A program made the translations under genes and the position numbers. The notes below the pieces were generated by a model. It saw only the letters and a program-made list of their open reading frames with translations. It searched no databases and had not been told where the DNA came from. Shown piece by piece: positions 50,801-62,870 of a stretch of DNA of 64,000 nt. The stretch is from Ptychodera flava (Eukaryota > Hemichordata > Enteropneusta > Ptychoderidae), in contig NC_091948.1 of the NCBI RefSeq assembly GCF_041260155.1, positions 732,001-796,000 of the forward strand, read 5' to 3'. Within the stretch, counting starts at the first letter, position 1; each line of letters opens with the position of its first letter.

Positions 50801-52180
50801 GAGATTTTCATCAGCATTTGGTATGCCATATCTATCTAATGCTTGGTATTTTTGATGCTTTTTGTGAATACTGCAGTTGTTTGAAGCTGGTCTCAGGGAA
50901 TTTCATGAAGAAACAGGTCTTCAACTTGACCCAAAGGAATGTCCAGGACAGATACTGTGCCTATGGGAAGTGAGTATATCAGGACTTGTCATGTAGGTGT
51001 ACCAAATCTCTCTAAAGTTGGATATTGAAATCATACTCAGGAATTTGTATTTCATGAATCATTGGTTGAAACTTGTCAAGCTACCAGTACCACCATATGA
51101 CAAAAGACAAATACTGAAATGACTTTGAAACTTTTTCCCTATCCACAGAACTCTTATGCCAACTTCAAGGTTGTTGCCGATTCAGAATTATCTGCACATC
51201 AGCTTTCACAGAGGTCTGATCAAAATTGAAATGGTAGAGTATCAATCATTATCCATTATGTATGAGACAAATTATGATTCATTCTGTAAATGTCACGTTA
51301 CGTTTCAGTCCGTATATCCACCCTATCTATCCAGGGGCCTTCCGAGGAGACACCATATTGTAGTGTACTTAAGCATAAGTTGTGCTGATAATCATGACGT
51401 ATTGGATGAACGGATACGACTGCAGCCTGAGGAAGTTGAAGCCTCAGCCTGGTTGACTGAAGAAATGGTAAGGGCCATTGTAGCCAGAGATGAAGATGCC
51501 ACAGACATGGAAATAACTGCTGATTTACCTAAAACTTTCAGGTCTGTATAAGTATGTAGAGGATCATGATAAAGTATGCTTTTGGAATATCATGGATGCT
51601 GGATGCAATACTGCAGTTGAGATCAGGGAGTTACCAGAGAACATGTATAGTTAGACTAGGAAATCTATTCTTGTTGGGCACTAATGTATGAAGAGTTATT
51701 TTTAATTTCCTAGTGTTTTCTAGCATTCTGGCATTTGATTATGAACTGAGACCATGGATGACAAACTCTGTTATGTTGGCTATATCATCATTTATTGAGT
51801 GAAGCATATGAATTTGTGTAGATGAGCAAAATAGATTAAAGGAGTAACAAAGTGAGACTGTATAACAAAGTAAGTTCTTCATTCAGTGTCTACCATGAAA
51901 AAATTCAGTGTATCTTGCAAACCCATGTAGCAACTGATGATTTATAAAATTAAAAATGCCTTGTGCATGTAATACCAGGAGGATTAATGCAGATTTCACC
52001 TTTGCTCTCTGATCTCTGACCTCACTCTGCAGGGCAAAGGTTCTCAAGAACTCCAAGGAGGAAGATACAGATTTAGAAATGTCAGTTTTGCTCTCCAAAG
52101 CACCCCTCAGTGGTCAAGATATAGAACGGGTTAGCACTGGAACCAAGTTTGCATTAGCAAGATGGTTAAATACACTATGA
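44886..52180 (+). CDS. NUDT17: NUDT17, Nudix hydrolase, complete
   Basis: A Nudix-fold hydrolase; mammalian NUDT17 is reported to act on nucleoside diphosphate derivatives, with natural substrates uncertain. Six exons: 44886-44963, 47193-47303, 48109-48318, 50877-50969, 51309-51541 and 52033-52180, with consistent phases, giving 290 residues (human 328). Start MTAPSRVWVYLRKG aligns with the human N-terminus. Exon 3 has RPSFCPIHC, VLLTRRAKHLRIFPGIWVPP and GGHVEINES; exon 4 adds LFEAGLREFHEETGL. Across that junction the Nudix box (G, five residues, E, seven residues, REFHEETGL; about residues 126-148) is intact, including the catalytic and metal-binding Glu residues. YPPYLSRGLPRRHHIVVYL and the C-terminal ERVSTGTKFALARWL are NUDT17-specific. 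AATAAA at 53495 would give a 1.3-kb 3' UTR. Introns 1 and 3 hold transposons. Confidence 0.94.
45460..46096. mobile_element. Second foldback element, in NUDT17 intron 1
   Basis: Arms of about 260 bp (45460-45730 and 45840-46096) are inverted copies, sharing GTCGGTGATTTTTGGTTTTT, GCGACTTCGCTCACCAGTAG, ATAAAATAAGCGCATCCC and ATATTTACTGCATTTGGTC. The outer ends are TAGCTGCA and TGCAGCTA. Flanks GGTGGAAGTG (45450-45459) and GATGGAAGTG (46097-46106) look like a 9-10-bp target duplication with one mismatch. The centre of about 110 bp is not repeated. It has the same build as the foldback in STARD5 intron 1 but is unrelated in sequence and more diverged, so probably older. Confidence 0.75.
46472..46808 (+). 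mobile_element. Deleted hAT element with dimerisation-domain remnant
   Basis: This 337-bp element has 13-bp inverted ends, CATGGAGGTAGTA and TACTACCTCCATG (the last G overlaps the flank). An 8-bp duplication GGGTCAAA occurs at 46464-46471 and 46809-46816, the size expected for hAT. The internal frame 46522-46731 contains STNGTCERVFSDLVNKIK, which resembles the CERxFS core of the hAT C-terminal dimerisation domain. The rest of the transposase is gone. It lies in NUDT17 intron 1. Confidence 0.7.
48709..50325 (-). mobile_element. Second Penelope-like copy inside Harbinger-like flanks
   Basis: Minus strand, in NUDT17 intron 3, antisense to the gene. GTTCTCACTG begins the left side (48711-48720) and its inverse CAGTGAGAAC closes the right (50313-50322). 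The left-hand flank has paired tracts such as AAGTCCGAGCTCAGACTTAA, like the subterminal region of the first Harbinger-like element. Inside, 49938-49519 encodes INKMHPTFKFS, ITYLDLAIYKG, THTKPTDTFQF and SCHPKSTFKGLIKG. Then, in other frames, STTYSPHIKTKDIKQALLKN and PIVAYKRNPNIGDTLI follow. The RT motifs before HPTFKFS are deleted. Stops and shifts mark it as dead. Confidence 0.65.
49132..49184 (-). ncRNA. Hammerhead-ribozyme-like motif, second copy
   Basis: On the minus strand, CTGAGGA (49180-49174) is followed by a seven-pair stem, GAGACCA and TGGTTTC around a CACAC loop (one G-T pair). GAAAC, the CG-TAG-CG turn and then GTC (49143-49141), a permitted cleavage triplet, follow. Flanking GTGA and TCAC can pair; the first copy has GCGA and TCGT at these places. 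The same AAAGGA bulge and extra A as in the first copy are present. The paired bases differ from the first copy while the box bases are the same. Confidence 0.5.
50326..50876. other. NUDT17 intron 3, last part
   Basis: AT-rich intronic sequence up to the exon 4 acceptor (CTGCAG at 50871-50876). No feature is recognised. Confidence 0.4.
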
Positions 52181-52549
52181 GGAGACATTATTTTTAATCA
52201 ATAACATTCACAGAACATGAAAAGATGGCCATCATTTGATTTTAAGACTTTGTAATGCAATTAAAGAGGTTGATTGTTAAGTGAACAAGTTTTGGCTGCA
52301 AAGGATTTGGTAATGTCATTAACTCCTCTGTATATGCTTTGTTGTACGAGTTACCAACTACAACTCAAAATTCATGATCAAGCTTATTTTCATGCATTCG
52401 TAAATTAAACTACACAATCTCTACAAAATTGTATGTTTAAAAACGAAAGGCATTAAGTCACTGGTGTTTTATATCAATACATATTTTCTTTCATGTTTTG
52501 GAAGAAGTAAGTTTTCATCAGGGTCATTTCGTCATGTTTTTATACAATG

Positions 52550-53020
52550 CACTGTCAGTGATGCAGAGCTTATCAGAAAACCAATTGTCTTTTGTCAGTT
52601 TTTTCTTCTCTGCTGAATTTACAGGTCAGAAACTTTATGTTCTGGCAACAAGTCCAAAGCAATGACCTGGACACGACTTTATTTGAATGATGATGAAAGT
52701 GGAATATGCAAATTTTACTACCGGTCTAATCGCTAGGGATACCCTTACTCTGATTTACTAAAACTAGCATAAAATTTACATCTGTAAATTGTCGAGAAGT
52801 CCTCGCATTTTGTTTTTCAAAAATTTTTTGGCAATTTGCCTTGATGCTTTGTAGAGATGACCCCATCCAAGTTTGTTCAAATAGTGGTTACATTTGTAAA
52901 TTTTAGGGGCTAATACTTTTGAGGTTTTTTTGGTGACAACATTTTCACTAACACCCCTTGGTCTTAAGTCTTTCAAATTGAATTGTGAGGTTTCTAGGGA
53001 CGTCCTTATTCAGGTCAGGT
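52550..53020 (-). repeat. Degenerate pearl-like fragment in NUDT17 3' UTR
   Basis: GTCAGTGATGCAGAGCTTATC matches the start of the array at 20465. Diverged core-like phrases follow (GCAATTTGCCTTGATGCTTT, AGTTTGTTCAAATAGTGGTT). There is no clear microsatellite. If the poly(A) signal at 53495 is used, this fragment lies in the NUDT17 3' UTR. Confidence 0.5.
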
Positions 53021-53494
53021 TTATTTGTATTTGTAAATAATTGAGAATTTTGTTCACCTGACAGCTTTCATATTGGATTTGCAGATTCCTTGTGATTCAC
53101 TGGGTTTGGTCTGTTGTTTTGGAGGGGAAATTAAGATTTTTTTTGCAAAAAGAGCCTTTCCAATTGTCTGTTGGTACCATGTACTGATTGTTATATTTTT
53201 TACAGATCACATTGTCATGAAATTACTGGCACTTTTAATATTGTATTATAGATGTGAAGTTTACTCTGTGAATTATGCTGTTCCAAATATCATCAGTGAA
53301 TTTTTATCATGAATTTCTTTGAAAAATCACAGCAGAGGTCTGTCAGCAACAGGGTCTTCTATTTTCTATTATAAAACTAATATTCTGTGTTATGTAATAG
53401 AAACAAGTCAATTTTAATCAAGGACTTCTTATTTCATGCATCTGTATAAATAGCAATGTTTGAATGGTGTACTGTACATAATCAAAACTTTATA

Positions 53495-53500
53495 AATAAA
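53495..53500 (+). terminator. Candidate NUDT17 poly(A) signal
   Basis: AATAAA within TATAAATAAAGC, about 1.3 kb after the NUDT17 stop. It is the first perfect plus-strand hexamer I noticed downstream. Actual use is inferred. Confidence 0.4.
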
Positions 53501-53972
53501 GCAAATCATCAATGTACTGCAGTGGCTTCACCATGGTTGTCATTTTTAAAAGGAAAATGTCTATCCAAGGTATTCTGCATGCCCATGTATGTCTAACAAA
53601 GAAAAAAAAACATTAAATAAGGTACTTTTATCATATACCCATGCCCATATCTCAATACACTCCAAATGGCGATCAAACATGATTGAAATTGGGAGAGATT
53701 CAAAGCAGAGGAAAGTTTGTGATAGGTTATGATTGTAATAACATATTGCACCATAACAAATTCTACCCCTGCGATTTTTTTTGTTGAGTCTCAGTATCTT
53801 TTCTTATGGTGTTCATTTAGATATGGAGCATTTGTCGCACATTTTTTTTGGACTTCTGCAAAAACTAGGTTGTATATTTTATGAATAAAAGCCTGTAAGT
53901 AAAGCCTCAAAATTTATGGTTTTTCTTATCATTTATAAATTCTGGGCATGGGGATAAATAGGTTATTTAAAC

Positions 53973-54108
53973 AATAAAGCACATCCAGTGACGGTATACC
54001 ACGAGATTTTGACCAGTTCACGACATATATGCACGAGCGATAGCAAGTGCATATATGAAGTGAACTGGTCAAAATCAAGTGGTATACCGTCGCTGGGTGT
54101 GATTTATT
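53973..54108. mobile_element. Palindromic MITE, about 136 bp
   Basis: Almost the whole unit folds on itself. AATAAAGCACATCCAGTGAC then GGTATACCAC and GATTTTGACCAGTTCAC are mirrored on the right as GTGAACTGGTCAAAATC, GTGGTATACCGTC and GCTGGGTGTGATTTATT. A short loop surrounds 54036. It is a non-coding foldback MITE of unassigned superfamily. Confidence 0.75.
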
Positions 54109-54310
54109 GCTAGTATATCATAACAGTATATTGAAATTCTGGCGTGGAACGTCAAAAAAGGATTTTTGCTCAAGCTGAGAGCTCGCGCGTGTGCCAGCGG
54201 TGGTATATCGCCAATATACCACGGTTCTTTTCACGTCTCGACCAATCTGAATCAGGCCGCTGTATTTGCGCAATCAATATACTGGTATGATGTAATACCC
54301 AATATCGCCA

Positions 54311-54416
54311 GTTCCTTGTGTCGTATCAGCGTTTGTGTTATTTGTGCTGCTTTACACACTCGACTTCGTCTCATGTCTGATGCAGTACAAATAACACTCA
54401 TGCTGACACAACACAG
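54311..54416. repeat. Imperfect palindrome, about 106 bp
   Basis: GTGTCGTATCAGCG and GTTATTTGTGCTGC on the left are mirrored by GCAGTACAAATAACAC and TGCTGACACAACAC on the right. It lies about 200 bp after the MITE at 53973 and may belong with it. The open frames on both strands here reflect the symmetry. Confidence 0.5.
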
Positions 54417-55004
54417 TAACAGGTGATGTTTGGTAATAATTTCCAATTACATTTTCGCTCGCAAACTTTGTGCACCTTTATTCAGACAAACTTTGAATTA
54501 CCAAGAGTTATCTTAGGTTAGACTTTTTCCCTGTGTCAAGCAATCATTTGTTCCTTAAGAGGGCAATTAATGTTTTCCCTGAAACACAATTTGCCCCAGG
54601 TCCTGAGAGCTGCCTTAGCCTGTTTCCATTAGGCCATATGCCAAGGGAAACAGACTGTTTTGGGTGAATCTCAGGCCAGAGGGAGCATAAACATAGTATG
54701 CTATTACCCAAAACATTCCAGTCAGTATGTGTTCTGTAACACACCTCATCCAATTTTCTCCCCAACAATCAAGAGGTTTCTCAGTTATATATCATCACTC
54801 ATCTTGGCCGCAGACAATGCTGTTATCTTCTTCAGGTGTTCTAGAATATGCCCATGCGTAGATGGCACTTTCAAATTTTCCAAGTGTGACAGGTATTCCA
54901 AACTGTGGAAACTCTTATTCCAGCTGTGGAAACTGCTGACCAGTAACTTACTCTTTGCATGATCAGTGGCAAAATGATGCATACCACTTGACTGTAGATT
55001 ACCG

Positions 55005-55153
55005 AATCACTGCAGAGCTTGGATGAGGCATGTTACAATATAGAATCTTTGTGTTTTACGCCAATCTGGTGTATTAGCTAATATACCAGATTGGCATAAA
55101 ACACAATAACAATTCTATTTTGTAACGTGCCTCATCCAAACTCTGCAGTGATT
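55005..55153. mobile_element. Palindromic MITE, about 149 bp
   Basis: AATCACTGCAGAG, TTGGATGAGGCA and GTTACAA are mirrored by TTGTAAC, TGCCTCATCCAA and CTCTGCAGTGATT. The inner parts TTTACGCCAATCTGGT and ACCAGATTGGCATAAA pair too. It is non-coding, and no clear target duplication was identified. Confidence 0.75.
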
Positions 55154-55319
55154 TGTTAATCTATAAAATACAAAAAGAGACTCAAAGACTCACCACGATA
55201 TGTTGTATATTTGTTTTCTTTCTGATGAATATTCCAAACATGCAAGTTTAAAATATATTTCATCTGCAATTTTTCTGGCAATAGTGACAAATAAACTTTT
55301 CAGTTCCTATTTTTGTTAA

Positions 55320-55402
55320 CCCTTTCACCCCCAGTTCCGTGTACAGGTTCAACTTTACCATGGAAAATAATGGATTTGGGACAAACCATGGTGGTGAAAG
55401 GG
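55320..55402. mobile_element. Tiny TTAA-flanked MITE, 83 bp
   Basis: Ends CCCTTTCACC and GGTGAAAGGG are inverted, flanked by TTAA on both sides (55316-55319 and 55403-55406). The TTAA duplication and C-rich end fit a piggyBac-type MITE. It is smaller than, and not the same as, the one at 5012-6132 but has a similar start (CCC). Confidence 0.65.
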
Positions 55403-57730
55403 TTAAGCTGATGTGTACTAAGCCAAACTATGAGTGGGGATTTCTACAAAGGTTCATAGTGTTGGTCTGTCATGGGAACATTGTATATCCTTAGTTTATT
55501 TCCCCATCTGTTGAATGAATAAATGAATAAATGAATGTTTCATGAATTTTACATCTTGAATGATCTTCTACTGGTATTTTGAAAATAATATTTTAAATGT
55601 CAAGTTGTTGATTCCATCACTACAAAATTGATGGTATTTTACACAAAGAAGACATGCAGTTCTCAGTAGGTTAGGACAGATTCTGTCTTAATTTGATTTG
55701 TTTCATCAGTCAAACTTCTTTCAGGGCTTAATATATTTCCCCCAGTATAAATTTCAACACAGATAGTGCAATCGTGCAATTTTAGCTCTCAAGAGTAAAT
55801 GACTCACTTCTAAGAAAACTGCAAGATTAGTGATTTTATAATTGACCTATAGAATTGACTTCAGGAACGTAATTTGTCTTTTCAGTATTGAAATTTAACT
55901 CATCCATGTTTATCACTGAGGACCCAATATTTCAATCAGAACAATAAAGTAAAATTGGCAGAATTACAGAATGGAAAAGTTACAAAATGTTCACACTGGC
56001 AGTACATCTTCCAATCTCAATGGTGGCATGATCTTAAATTATGTCTCGAAAGCTTTCTGGTATTCTAAACTCACTGGTAACCTAGAGTCTATTGTATCAC
56101 TGTGACATTTTTGGCTGGAGAAGTAACTCAAATGCTATTGATTCACACTGACATATCACAATTTTATTTTTTTATTTTTTTATTTTTTTTCTGTCTACAT
56201 ACATGTACATTGTCTAGTATACAAATGGCTGTCATAAAGTTAAAACTGAGACTGTCAAAATTTATACTTTAACTGGAAAGTTTTGAACTGTAATTATACA
56301 CATTCTTTATGTAGCAGCACATTTGTAGAGCTTGGCTAACATCCCTGTTGTCATGACAATCAATTAGGAGATGAAAGACATCTGAATCTTTCCTATCAAT
56401 TACATGCAACCCTGAAATAGTATGAAGTGTACATGCTTTCATACAAGACTATGAATGACAATGTCATGAGTAAATCCACTGCTATTTAAACATGGCTATG
56501 ATTGTCTCACTGACTCTACATACAAATATCCATGGTATCATGCTGTCATTTTCCACAATAAATCTGTGTGATGTCACAATGGAAAATACGTCGTCCTTTT
56601 CCATCACTGGTATGGGTCAGTGATACTTTAATTTTGAGACTTTCCAAGAAATGTGGAATCTTACATTTAAGGAAGTTTTTTCCCTCCTGTTAATGCATGA
56701 ATGGGTTACAAAAAATGTCTTCAGCACCAATGGTTATTTTGTTTTCAAATAATTTCATACCATCATGGACTATATAATATATCCTAGGTACGCCTGTGGT
56801 GGCATCAACCACGCTGAGCAATGAACCAATCACAAATGAGAAATAGCAATGGGCAACTGTCAATTACTAAGAGTCTAATCAATGACTCAAATCTCCCAAG
56901 GCAGAATACATTTTGGGGACAGATAGTTACACTGTCAAATTTTTGAAAAACTTTTCTGTTCGACCACTTGTCAGGGTCACTTTGAAGCTCTTGAAATCAG
57001 TAAAGTTTCAACGTCTTAGTTTTTTGAATATTGAAAATTTGATTTTTTTCCCAGTGATAACACAGGGATGGTGGCCATTTGACTTTCAAATATCAGTAAA
57101 CATTAAGTCATTTGTTTCTCTAGTATCAAAATTTGCACAATGACCTGATTTTAATACTTGATTTGGTGAGTGTCGTTAAAAGTTTCATCAAGGAAAGTTT
57201 GTGAAAAATTTGAAGTCTTTCGTCAGTCAGTTTCGAGGCACATACTACCTTAAATAAAGGAAATCTGTACAATGGTCTAGTATTGTCATCACAATGTGTT
57301 ATAGATAAGAGAACACTGCTAAATCTATTGCAATGCCAACTAGAGTGACAGCAGAGTAGATGTCCTTACCATTTGTCATATATTTCTTAGTCACACACTC
57401 TGCTATAATGAAATGAACGTATTGAAAAGTTTCATCATCATTGACATCTGCAATGATACCATCACAAAGTCACAATTATTTTATACTCTTGTTTTGTATA
57501 CTCACATTGAAAATCAACAATTCTTGAATGAAAGATGAATGGCCTGTACAGATCTAGGAAACTGAAAACATTAGTCTTGCATGTACAAATATAAAGATAA
57601 ACATCATGCCAGTATATCCAGTGTTTCTCAAGGACAATGTTTGGTAACTTTTATCTCTGCAGGGTTACATTTACAATCCATTTTACAAATTTGAATTTCA
57701 AAACAAAGATAGTAGAGTGTTGTTTACAAC

Positions 57731-57842
57731 AAACACAGCAGTGTAGTAAACACAGAGCAGTGTAGAAACACAGAGCAGTGTAGAAACACAGAGCAGTGTA
57801 GAAACACAGAGCAGTGTAGAAACACAGAGCAGTGTAGTAAAC
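57731..57842 (+). repeat. 18-bp minisatellite, about six copies
   Basis: The unit GAGCAGTGTAGAAACACA is repeated nearly perfectly, with GTAGTAAACAC variants at both edges. The repetitive open frame on the minus strand is a by-product. Confidence 0.9.
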
Positions 57843-58331
57843 ACTTACTTTACCTGAGTTGAAAAAAAACATTAACTGGGGTTCTATGAAATAATTTCAT
57901 GCTATTTGTTTAAGGAGGTATGCATATCAATGATTTGGCAAGGCAGTTTTGAGATTAAAAATACATTGCTTGACAAGTTCTCAAGCCGCAATACAGAGAT
58001 GCAAATGCTAATCAAATGAGAAACTGGCCAAAGTACAGAAATAAAGTAATTTGACATCATCTTCAAGTTGAGAAATCAAACTTTAAAGATATTGCTACCT
58101 TGTGACATTATTTTGAGTGTTTTTCCCCCTTGCCTTCCAATGATTTCAGCTAAACTGTTATTCTCTCTTTCTTTATCTATCCAAGGTCATTGACACAGAA
58201 ACTAGACAAAGCAGTGCAATGGTTTCAGAAACTCAAAATGATTATGCTGTTCTGAAAGTTAAATTACCCAACAATTCAAGCAATGGTTGTTGCTATGTGA
58301 AAATACAGAAGTTGTCACTTATTTATACATG

Positions 58332-58822
58332 TACAGTCAAACCTGTGTATAGTGGTCACTCAATGGACCAAGAAAAAGTGACCACTATATGGAGGTGGCC
58401 TTTCTATTGAGGGTGGGTGTGGCATTACTTTCTGTGCAGGTGGTGCGCTAAGTGGTGAATTTAGGGCAAGATAAAAAGCAATTATAAAATTCTATAACAT
58501 AAATCTGTTACAAACATAGAAGAGCTATTTAATTTCTGAAAGCTTGTACTGCAGATGTAAAATCAGTAAAAGTTGACTTATTTCGTGCATTCCAGTCTGA
58601 GCATTTTTTGATAGAGGTCATTGAGAGTCAGATATACTGACCATTATATACAGGTTTTGTACCAAAATGGAGCAATTCCATGTGACCACTGACCACATAA
58701 GAGAGGTGGCTGTTCTGTAGAGGGCCTTTAACATGTAAAATGCCACGGGACTGCCGCAAAGTGACCACTATAGAGAGGTGACTGCTCTGTAAGGGTGACC
58801 ACTATGACAGGTTTGACATGTA
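58332..58822. mobile_element. TIR element with CAGTCAAACCTG ends
   Basis: Left TACAGTCAAACCTGTGTATA and right ACAGGTTTGACATGTA are inverted and bounded by TA. Inside, GTGACCACTATAGAGAGGTG-like phrases repeat several times near both ends. The structure suggests a Tc1/mariner-type MITE of about 490 bp. No transposase is present. Confidence 0.5.
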
Positions 58823-61499
58823 CCTATTTGTGATGTAATGGCACAACGATAACAACCTCCTTTGTGCCAATATAAAATAATGCCAAAAGGTAGCAATTAT
58901 GCTGCACTTACTTGTACAAGACAAAATCTGGCTTTTTTCCCTCCAACTTTTTAGTTTGAAATACATTTGAAATGACTGCATCACTTTATGTGTATTTTAA
59001 CACCATTGATGTATTTTTGGTATGTAATAACATTCAGCAGTTAAACAGCTGCAGCATACTGGGTTAAAAAACTTCAAAACACATATTTAATGAAACTGCC
59101 ATGGAGAACATGGGGTAACTATACCAACAGTATTCACATGCAATATCTCTGAATAGAGATTTAAGGAAATGCGCAGCATTATAAAAATGTAATAAAGGAA
59201 TGAAGTCAAAGACTTTAGAAAACTGTGAAAACCATGAATCTAGCAATGACATTTTGATGTAACATCATTGGGCAGTGAGTGTCCTAAATTTAACTAAACT
59301 TATAGCACACTTTACCTTCGGTTATTTCCCTAAATTATATCATTAAACATACAGTCAAGTTTGAAATGTATAAAGAAACATGTTTCTGATAATGAAATTG
59401 GAGCACTTTTCCTACATCAGAAAAAGTTTTGAGATATTAATATAGAAGTGTTTTCATGACAACCCTGAATCATGGTAACTGAGTGTTATCAGATTTGGTT
59501 TTTCTGACAATTTTTCCGAATGGAGAAGGAATGTGTACTCCATTCAGTAGAACTGTTTTTAATACCACTACTGAAAAATTGCTTTCGCACCACTACGAAT
59601 TGCCTCATAATCAATACAGGATTCTTGAGGAATTTTCACCACTGGGGTTAACCACAGTCCCTCAACTGCAGTGGAAGGTCTTTAAATGGAAATACTCTGG
59701 TTTTATGTGCTCTGGCCTTTATGCCTCCATGCTAACTTCTACTCCATTCAAACAGAGACATAGAATTACCTTAAGGTAATTAGATCTTTTGTCAGTAAAT
59801 ATGTAGTTTGCAAACAAGTAGTTCTCTCACTCACTGACACTGTTCATTTCCAACATCGGCACTGCTCAATGCTGACTTGCAAGGCCATAGTTATCACTAT
59901 ATTGTCTTAAACCTAGTCACCTTTGATGGCACTTTACTATAAACTTTGTGAAAGGGACAAGCCTTCTTATAACTGAAACTCTTCAAAAGCTTTGGCAAAA
60001 TTGACGAAGCACGCCACCACTGCATTATCAGGACTGGGTCATTACCATTTGCTATACAAAGCTAATTTACAATGTGTTATTAACAAACTCCTTAAAGTTT
60101 CAATGTTGTTTATTCAAAATGTGATTATTCTTTTTGTTTGACTGACATAGGTCAGAGAATGACCTTATGTGACCTTGGTTTTGTGTTCACTTACAAGAAA
60201 TGTGTGAGGGACATATATTTCCTTACCCAATCAAAAGTGACCCTGCCTTGTTCCCTGCAAATACCATTCAATATCATCATGAACCGATGTCTTTGGAAGT
60301 GCAAGTGCCTGACGAAGGAAAACAACAAAACAAACCAAACTCTCCATTGTTTTCTCCTGATTGCGCAAGATTCCCTGTTATTTGGTAGTAGGCAGTGTCT
60401 GTCTTTCAAACAGGCAAGAGAAGCTGATTTCCTCCCTATGAAAGGAGTGAATGACTGGGAAGACACAATGTTGAGCACTGGCCCCCTATTGGTCTACGGT
60501 TTGAACTTGTGTAACCCTTTCAGTCCTGATTCATCTTTGGTAAAGATCCAACATAGTGAGAGATAAACAAAAGCAAGGTTAAATCACACTTGTGGTATAC
60601 ACAGTTAATCCTCTTTCTCCCAGGGGGTACAATTCAGAACTACCAGCCTTTTTCTCCCAGGGGGCTTCAGAACTACCAGGGTGAATTTCATTGAAAGTGT
60701 GCCAACATTTGATTGAATTTCCAAGTCCAAAGTGTCAGTTAAAATCCCATTCAATTTTATAGTCTTCCGTTCAATGCCATATCAACGGTCTAAAAAGGGT
60801 TTTTCAGTTTCAAAATTTTGAAAAGCACACTTCCTACAAATAGTTGTTTGAACTTGAGTTGTAATGTTTTTGGAGAGATCATCAAAACAGAATGGATTGT
60901 AATGAAATCCTTTTTGGCAAACAGCATTAATAATGGGTGTCTAATTATTTTGTTTAATACACCTGTGGTTTTATAACATGATCTATGTAAAACACTGCTG
61001 CAGCTGTTAGGATCTGCTGTTGTTTATCATTTTGCTGTTTACAAGTCAATGTTGTGAAGACTAGTTCTGGTACAGTACACAAGTACAGAATAACAATATT
61101 TCACAAAGACAGTATTTTCAGAAATGATCACTTTGCATGTACATGTACAATATGGCTTCCAGTACAAAGTCTGCAAGTTACCAATCACTACTCATGGTTT
61201 AGCCAACAAATGTGATTGTTTCATTTGGGCCAAAATAATTCATTTGTAACCCATGCACTGAACATTTTCACTTTCAGTGTTTGCAAGAAAATATGAACAA
61301 GTTTATCTACATATTATCTTGCAAATACAGTTACAATTGAATACTGGGTATTTCAACACTCATTGCAGGGTTGGCCAATAAAACCATTGAAACAAGATAC
61401 AAAAATACCATCACGGACACTGTGCTCATATTCGGTTTGAATTGGTCAATTCAAGAAATATCTAAACTAGAAAAACAAGAATGACAAAAGCAAAAAAAG

Positions 61500-61905
61500 T
61501 CTGCAACTTAGGTACTGGAGGTCAACTTATGGGACAAGCAGATCCTACATGCATACAAAATTCAAGATATCTTCACAATATACATAAAACTGTATAATGT
61601 CCACCTAATGTACTTGCATACTAATTTTCAAAGTAATCAAAAGAATGGTTCTTGAGTTAGTAATTTTTTACCATTTTCACATTTTTAAAGCTCATTTGCA
61701 TAATTTGAGTAATGCAAACTTCATTTAACAAGATCCCATCTATAGCCCAGGATGCCTCCACACACCAAATACCAAACTAAAAAGTGCAGCGATTCGCGAG
61801 TTTTTGATATTGACGGACATACTTTATGCACATACATACATACATACATACATACATACATACACCACTGAGATCAGCTTCTATGATAACCTCACATTGG
61901 TATAC
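61500..61905 (+). repeat. Short pearl-like copy with CATA microsatellite
   Basis: The conserved tail (CCTCCACACACCAAATACCA, GTGCAGCGATTCGCGAGTTTT) is followed by TGACGGACATAC and a (CATA)n tract at 61832-61862. A remnant core unit precedes it. It is the same family as the intronic arrays. Confidence 0.6.
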
Positions 61906-62829
61906 CAAATGTAAGCTAACAAAAATTATCAAACATAACACAACAGTCAAGGGCTTTGAACACAATGTGTTCCTAAATCATTAGTCATTATGTTGTATTG
62001 AGCAGAAAATAAGCATGACATAAAATCACTTTCTTTCCAAACAGAAAGAAACAAGTAGTCAACTGCTCCAAATGCTTTGAGGGAAAAAAACTAGCTTCTT
62101 CATCCTCCTGTGTCTCAACATATATCAATGGCTAATTATACAAACAAATTAAAATCAATTGTTTTGTAACCTTTACAGCTGCATTGTAGTACATTTTACT
62201 GTATACTTCAGGCAACCACTCCAAAAGGTGTATTTTAAATTTCCATGTCAGCTGAGTCATAAAATTTCAGTAACATTCCATGCCTAAAATTAATTTACAT
62301 ACCATCCTAATCTTCTAGCTCTGCTGATAATAAATTGGTAATGAACGTTCCACAGTAACAGCAAATGCTTGCCTATAATATTTAACACCTTACTTGAAGG
62401 CTTCTTTGATTTTTAACCAATACCAATTCATTTAACACTTTTACTTCATTTTCTCTAGTCTAGCGCTCACACTTTACGGCATGATACCATTAACTTGAAT
62501 GTTCAAATGAAATATTTAGGTCTGAGTGATTGTTGTGTTTTCCATAATTACACATCTTAATTTCAACATGCTCCATTGAATTAAGCATGCTAAGTCACCC
62601 TGACGTCTCTTTGAGTTCATTGAAAAGTGAGATATAAATCTGACTGGAGTTGCAATAAATTCCTTCTGTAAGGAAGACCCACTCATCCCGTCCTCCTTTC
62701 TGCCATATGCTCATACACATCTTTTAATGTAAAAAACCAATTCTCTATGGAAAAGTATGAAGGGCAGATGAAGGGTTGATTTTGATTCAAATGACATGTA
62801 AAAAGAAGCCCCTATCATTAATATCAGTA

Positions 62830-62835
62830 TTTTTT
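62830..62835 (-). terminator. Candidate FEM1B poly(A) signal
   Basis: AATAAA on the minus strand, only about 35 bp after the FEM1B stop codon. If used, the 3' UTR would be very short. Confidence 0.35.
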
Positions 62836-62870
62836 ATTGTATTGTATACGGTATATATCAGTGATCTTAT

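Larger units (their letters stand above)
53501..62830. other. Convergent intergenic region, NUDT17 to FEM1B
   Basis: About 9 kb with no supported gene. It contains several small palindromic or TIR-bearing elements, an 18-bp minisatellite and one pearl-like copy, listed separately. The longest open frame (60138-60566 plus) has a biased, non-family sequence and no splice context. Remaining stretches are AT-rich and show nothing I can name. Confidence 0.5.

Noticed and set aside
51156..51308. Upstream extension of the NUDT17 exon starting at 51309
   Set aside because: The frame is open to 51156, but the TTTCAG acceptor at 51303-51308 and alignment of SVYPPYLSRGLP directly after LCLWE place the exon start at 51309.
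60138..60566. 142-residue open frame on the plus strand
   Set aside because: No family resemblance, no splice context, and Cys/Leu-rich biased content in an AT-rich intergenic region. The length is possible by chance, and overlapping frames on both strands are equally open.
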